Source of the DNA: an uncultured Alkalilimnicola sp.
GTDB lineage: Bacteria > Pseudomonadota > Gammaproteobacteria > Nitrococcales > AK92
Assembly (NCBI GenBank): GCA_937951875.1
Contig: CALGAN010000015.1
Location: forward strand, 19,330-83,329
DNA: 64,000 bases
Direction: 5' to 3'
In this document: in pieces, positions 61,773-64,000 of the stretch
Numbering within the stretch: position 1 is the first letter of the stretch
Layout: every line of letters begins with the position of its first letter
Program-made: the position numbers and the translations under genes
The notes under the pieces: model-generated
The model's input: the letters and a program-made list of their open reading frames with translations, nothing else
What the model was told of the DNA's origin: nothing
Databases searched by the model: none

Positions 61773-62405
61773 CTACGCGTCCGCCGAGGGATGCACCTGC
61801 GGCACGTAGCCGGCCGCCAGCACCCGGCAGACCGAGCGCGGGGTGATCACTTCCACTTCACCCTCGGGCAGGCGGCGGCTGAGGCGGTAGCCGCTCGGCG
61901 TCCACTCCCGCAACCGACCCCGCCACAGCAGCCAGGGCGCCTGGCTGTTGGGCAGCTTGATCATGGCGCCGTCCGGCACCTCGCCGATCGCCCCCCACCA
62001 GTGGCGCTGACGGCGCTGGCGGTCGACCCGCTCCTCGTGCAGAAACGCGTCAATCTCCGCCATGGTCGGCAACGGCCGCGGCAGCAGGCCGGCGTTGTTC
62101 TCCAGCCACAGGCGCTTGAAGCGCTCGAAATCCTGGCGCCGGCACTCGGCGCACGGCCGGTGTCCGGCAGCCAGCGCGGTCGCTTCGTCCAGGAAGAACA
62201 GCTCGGTGTACTCGCCCGGCGCCATCACCTCGCGCCGACGGTCCTTGAAGGTCAGCGTGCAGGTCACCCAGGCCTTGCGCGCCCAGCGTTTCTGCCCGAG
62301 CTGGCCGTGTTCGCCGTGCAAGCAGCCGCGGTTGCCCATGAACATGCCGCGCTCGGGCACGGCGATGATGTCGCCGAAGGGAGTGACGCGATTCTGACGA
62401 GGCAC
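61773..62405 (-). CDS. Conserved hypothetical protein with CxxC motif
   Basis: I do not recognise a named family. The 210-residue protein has MFMGNRGCLHGEHGQLGQKR near the N-terminus, then EVMAPGEYTELFFLDEATAL and RPCAECRRQDFERFKRLWLE. The Cys-His-Cys-Cys pattern (CLH, CAEC) could bind a metal, and PCAECR resembles the Ada metal-binding module, but the rest does not. The C-terminal half is beta rich (WLLWRGRLREWTPSGYRLSR, VITPRSVCRVLAAGYVPQVH). GTG 62405 was chosen because AAAGGA lies seven bases upstream; the frame runs to 62573 but that part is not protein-like. Confidence 0.7.
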   Translation of the reverse strand: MPRQNRVTPFGDIIAVPERGMFMGNRGCLHGEHGQLGQKRWARKAWVTCTLTFKDRRREVMAPGEYTELFFLDEATALAAGHRPCAECRRQDFERFKRLWLENNAGLLPRPLPTMAEIDAFLHEERVDRQRRQRHWWGAIGEVPDGAMIKLPNSQAPWLLWRGRLREWTPSGYRLSRRLPEGEVEVITPRSVCRVLAAGYVPQVHPSADA

Positions 62406-62580
62406 GACGCGATCCTTTGGCAGCGCCAATCCGAAGGGATGGAAAGCGGTACGGCATAGACAATGGCACAGCCGAGGACGCTCCACCATCCCCCGATTGT
62501 CATCTCCTGCGCCCTGCCGCTCGAGCGCCGCGGCGGCTACACTTGAGCGACCGGCAAAACAGCATAACCACACCTACCGA

Positions 62581-63828
62581 ATGAACCTGGAATTGCTGCT
62601 GGACCTGGCCACGGCGCTCGGCCTGGGCCTGCTGATCGGCGCCGAGCGCGGCTGGAGCGCGCGCGACCAAACCGACTCGGAACCGGTGGCGGGCATCCGC
62701 ACCTTCGGCCTCACCGGCCTGTTCGGCGGCCTGGCCGCGGTCAGCGCCGCCCACCTCGGGCTCGGCGCCTGGGTGGCGATATTCGTGCTGTTCGCGCTGC
62801 TGGTGATCGCCGGCTACATCGCCGAGTCCCGCGCCAACGGCGACCGCGGCATGACCAGCGAAGTGGCGATGCTGGTGACGTTCCTGCTGGGCAGCCTGGC
62901 GGTCTACGAGAGCCGCCCGCTGGCCGCCGCGGCCGCCATCGTGGTGGCGCTGCTGCTCAACCTCAAGGCCCGCCTGCACGCCGCCCTGCGGCGCCTGACC
63001 GGGGCCGAGGTGAGCGGCGCGCTGAAGCTACTGTTCATCTCGGCGGTGCTGCTGCCGACCCTGCCCAACCGCGGCTTCGGCCCATGGGAGGTGTTCAATC
63101 CCTACACCACCTGGTGGATGGTGGTGCTGATCGCCGGCATCGGCTTCGCCGCCTATGTCGCGATCCGCGTCCTGGGCGCCAACCACGGCCTGATGGTCAC
63201 CGCCCTGCTCGGCGGTATCGTCTCCTCCACCGCCATGACCATGACCCTGTCGCGGCTCGACTCCCCGCAGCTGCGGCCGGCGCTGGCGGCGGGCCTGCTG
63301 GCGGCCTCGGCGCTGATGTTCCCGCGGGTGCTGCTCGAGGTCGGCGTAATCAACCCGACGCTGCTGCCGCTGCTGCTGATGCCGTTGCTGGCCGCTGGGG
63401 TCGTCTACGCCGGCGGCGCGTTCTTTTACTTCCGCCACGCGGCGCAGGAGCCCGAGCCCCCCGGCGAGCCGCTGCTCAAGAACCCGTTCGAGCTCGGCCC
63501 GGCGCTGCGTTTCGCGGCTCTGCTGGTGGCCATCGTATTCCTGGTGGAAGGCGCCCGCCGCTGGCTCGGCGATGTCGGCATCTACCTCGTGGCGCTGCTG
63601 TCGGGGCTGACCGACGTCGACGCCATCACCCTGTCGCTGGCCAGCAGCGCCCGCGGCGATGGCCTCGGCGACGAGGTGGCGGCGCGCGGCATCGCGCTGG
63701 CGGTCTACACCAACTGCCTGGTCAAGGCGGGCCTGATCGCGGCGATCGGCGGCCGCGCGCTGGCGCAGCGGGTGCTGCCCATCATGGGCTTGGGCCTGCT
63801 GGTGAGCGCGACGCTGATCGTCCTCTAG
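62581..63828 (+). CDS. MgtC/SapB-DUF4010 family membrane protein
   Basis: The 415 residues form about ten to twelve membrane helices. The N-terminal half matches MgtC/SapB ([60 protein letters not shown]), and the C-terminal half matches DUF4010 ([40 protein letters not shown]). An Mg2+ or related transport-linked role is only suggested by the family. The ATG at 62581 has a weak SD. It is divergent from the CxxC protein gene and precedes fdxA. Confidence 0.87.
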   Translation: MNLELLLDLATALGLGLLIGAERGWSARDQTDSEPVAGIRTFGLTGLFGGLAAVSAAHLGLGAWVAIFVLFALLVIAGYIAESRANGDRGMTSEVAMLVTFLLGSLAVYESRPLAAAAAIVVALLLNLKARLHAALRRLTGAEVSGALKLLFISAVLLPTLPNRGFGPWEVFNPYTTWWMVVLIAGIGFAAYVAIRVLGANHGLMVTALLGGIVSSTAMTMTLSRLDSPQLRPALAAGLLAASALMFPRVLLEVGVINPTLLPLLLMPLLAAGVVYAGGAFFYFRHAAQEPEPPGEPLLKNPFELGPALRFAALLVAIVFLVEGARRWLGDVGIYLVALLSGLTDVDAITLSLASSARGDGLGDEVAARGIALAVYTNCLVKAGLIAAIGGRALAQRVLPIMGLGLLVSATLIVL

Positions 63829-63934
63829 CACCGTTCGCGGCGTAGATCAAAGCAATGCGGCCGCGGAGCGCGTTAATATCGCGTTCCGCCCTTCCCGGCC
63901 GGCGCGCAACGACACATCGAAACCGGAGAGCCTC

Positions 63935-64000
63935 ATGACCTTCGTCGTCACGGAAAACTGCATCAAGTGCAAGTACACCGACTGCGTGGAAGTCTGCCCG
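63935..64000 (+). CDS. fdxA: Ferredoxin FdxA (7Fe-4S type), 3' end outside window
   Basis: Only 22 codons are visible: [20 protein letters not shown] then CP. The spacing Cys-x2-Cys-x4-Cys-x3-Cys-Pro matches the N-terminal [3Fe-4S]/[4Fe-4S] region of FdxA ferredoxins. GGAGAG lies about six bases before the ATG. It is the start of a small electron-transfer protein whose remainder is beyond the window. Confidence 0.92.
   Translation, partial: MTFVVTENCIKCKYTDCVEVCP

Noticed and set aside
59451..62459. 1002-codon open frame overlapping the SbcC-like gene
   Set aside because: It is an Arg/Pro/Gly-rich frame shift of the SbcC-like gene with no recognisable domain.

Overview
The window comes from a GC-rich gammaproteobacterium with a single polar flagellum. 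The evidence is a FleQ-type sigma-54 activator, FlhF and FlhG (polar placement and number control), FliA/FlgM, the MotC/MotD stator pair, and a chemotaxis operon ending in parC-parP-cheW. Gene order is of the Pseudomonas/Xanthomonas type. The absence of fleSR between fleQ and fliE fits a Xanthomonadales- or Nevskiales-like lineage better than Pseudomonas, but the sequence alone does not fix the species.

Layout. 1-3.6 kb: the 3' part of a large secreted protein with calcium-binding DGDGIPD-type repeats and IPT/TIG folds, ending at a strong terminator. 3.7-4.3 kb: a small membrane protein gene and tRNA-Glu. 4.4-7.3 kb (+): an ExeA-like ATPase fused to a SPOR domain, a FliK-like protein, and a free-standing FlhB C-terminal-domain protein. 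7.4-54.0 kb (all minus): read in the direction of transcription (from 54 kb down to 7 kb) this is cheV, cheR, flgBCDEFGHIJKL, fliC, flaG, fliD, fliS, fliT, a PilZ-like gene, fleQ, fliEFGHIJKLMNOPQR, flhB, flhA, flhF, flhG, fliA, cheY, cheZ, cheA, cheB, motC, motD, parC, parP, cheW, a 58-codon gene and a DUF2802 gene. 54.1-56.6 kb (+): flgA, flgM, flgN and a ycgR-like PilZ gene. 56.6-64 kb: tRNA-Ala, a 4,5-DOPA dioxygenase family gene, an SbcD/SbcC-like nuclease-ATPase pair, an unknown CxxC protein, an MgtC/DUF4010 membrane protein and the start of fdxA.

Regulation can be read from the DNA. Sigma-54 sites (GG-N10-GC) lie before flgB, flgG, fliD, fliE and flgA. Sigma-28 sites (TAAA-N15-GCCGATAA-like) lie before fliC, flgK, flgM and cheV. 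The picture is FleQ plus RpoN driving hook-basal-body genes, and FliA driving filament and chemotaxis genes, with FlgM as the checkpoint. Hairpins follow or separate several transcription units (flgE/flgF, flgF/flgG, fliC/flaG, fliR/fliQ). One inverted repeat at flgB contains its Shine-Dalgarno sequence.

Most genes are conserved motility genes. The less ordinary points are the three tandem EFExLL motifs in CheA beside ParC/ParP, the FlhB fragment protein paired with a second FliK, the ExeA-SPOR fusion, the SbcCD-like pair without a visible zinc hook, the flgB repeat, and the absence of fleSR. I saw no insertion sequence, CRISPR array, prophage or rRNA.
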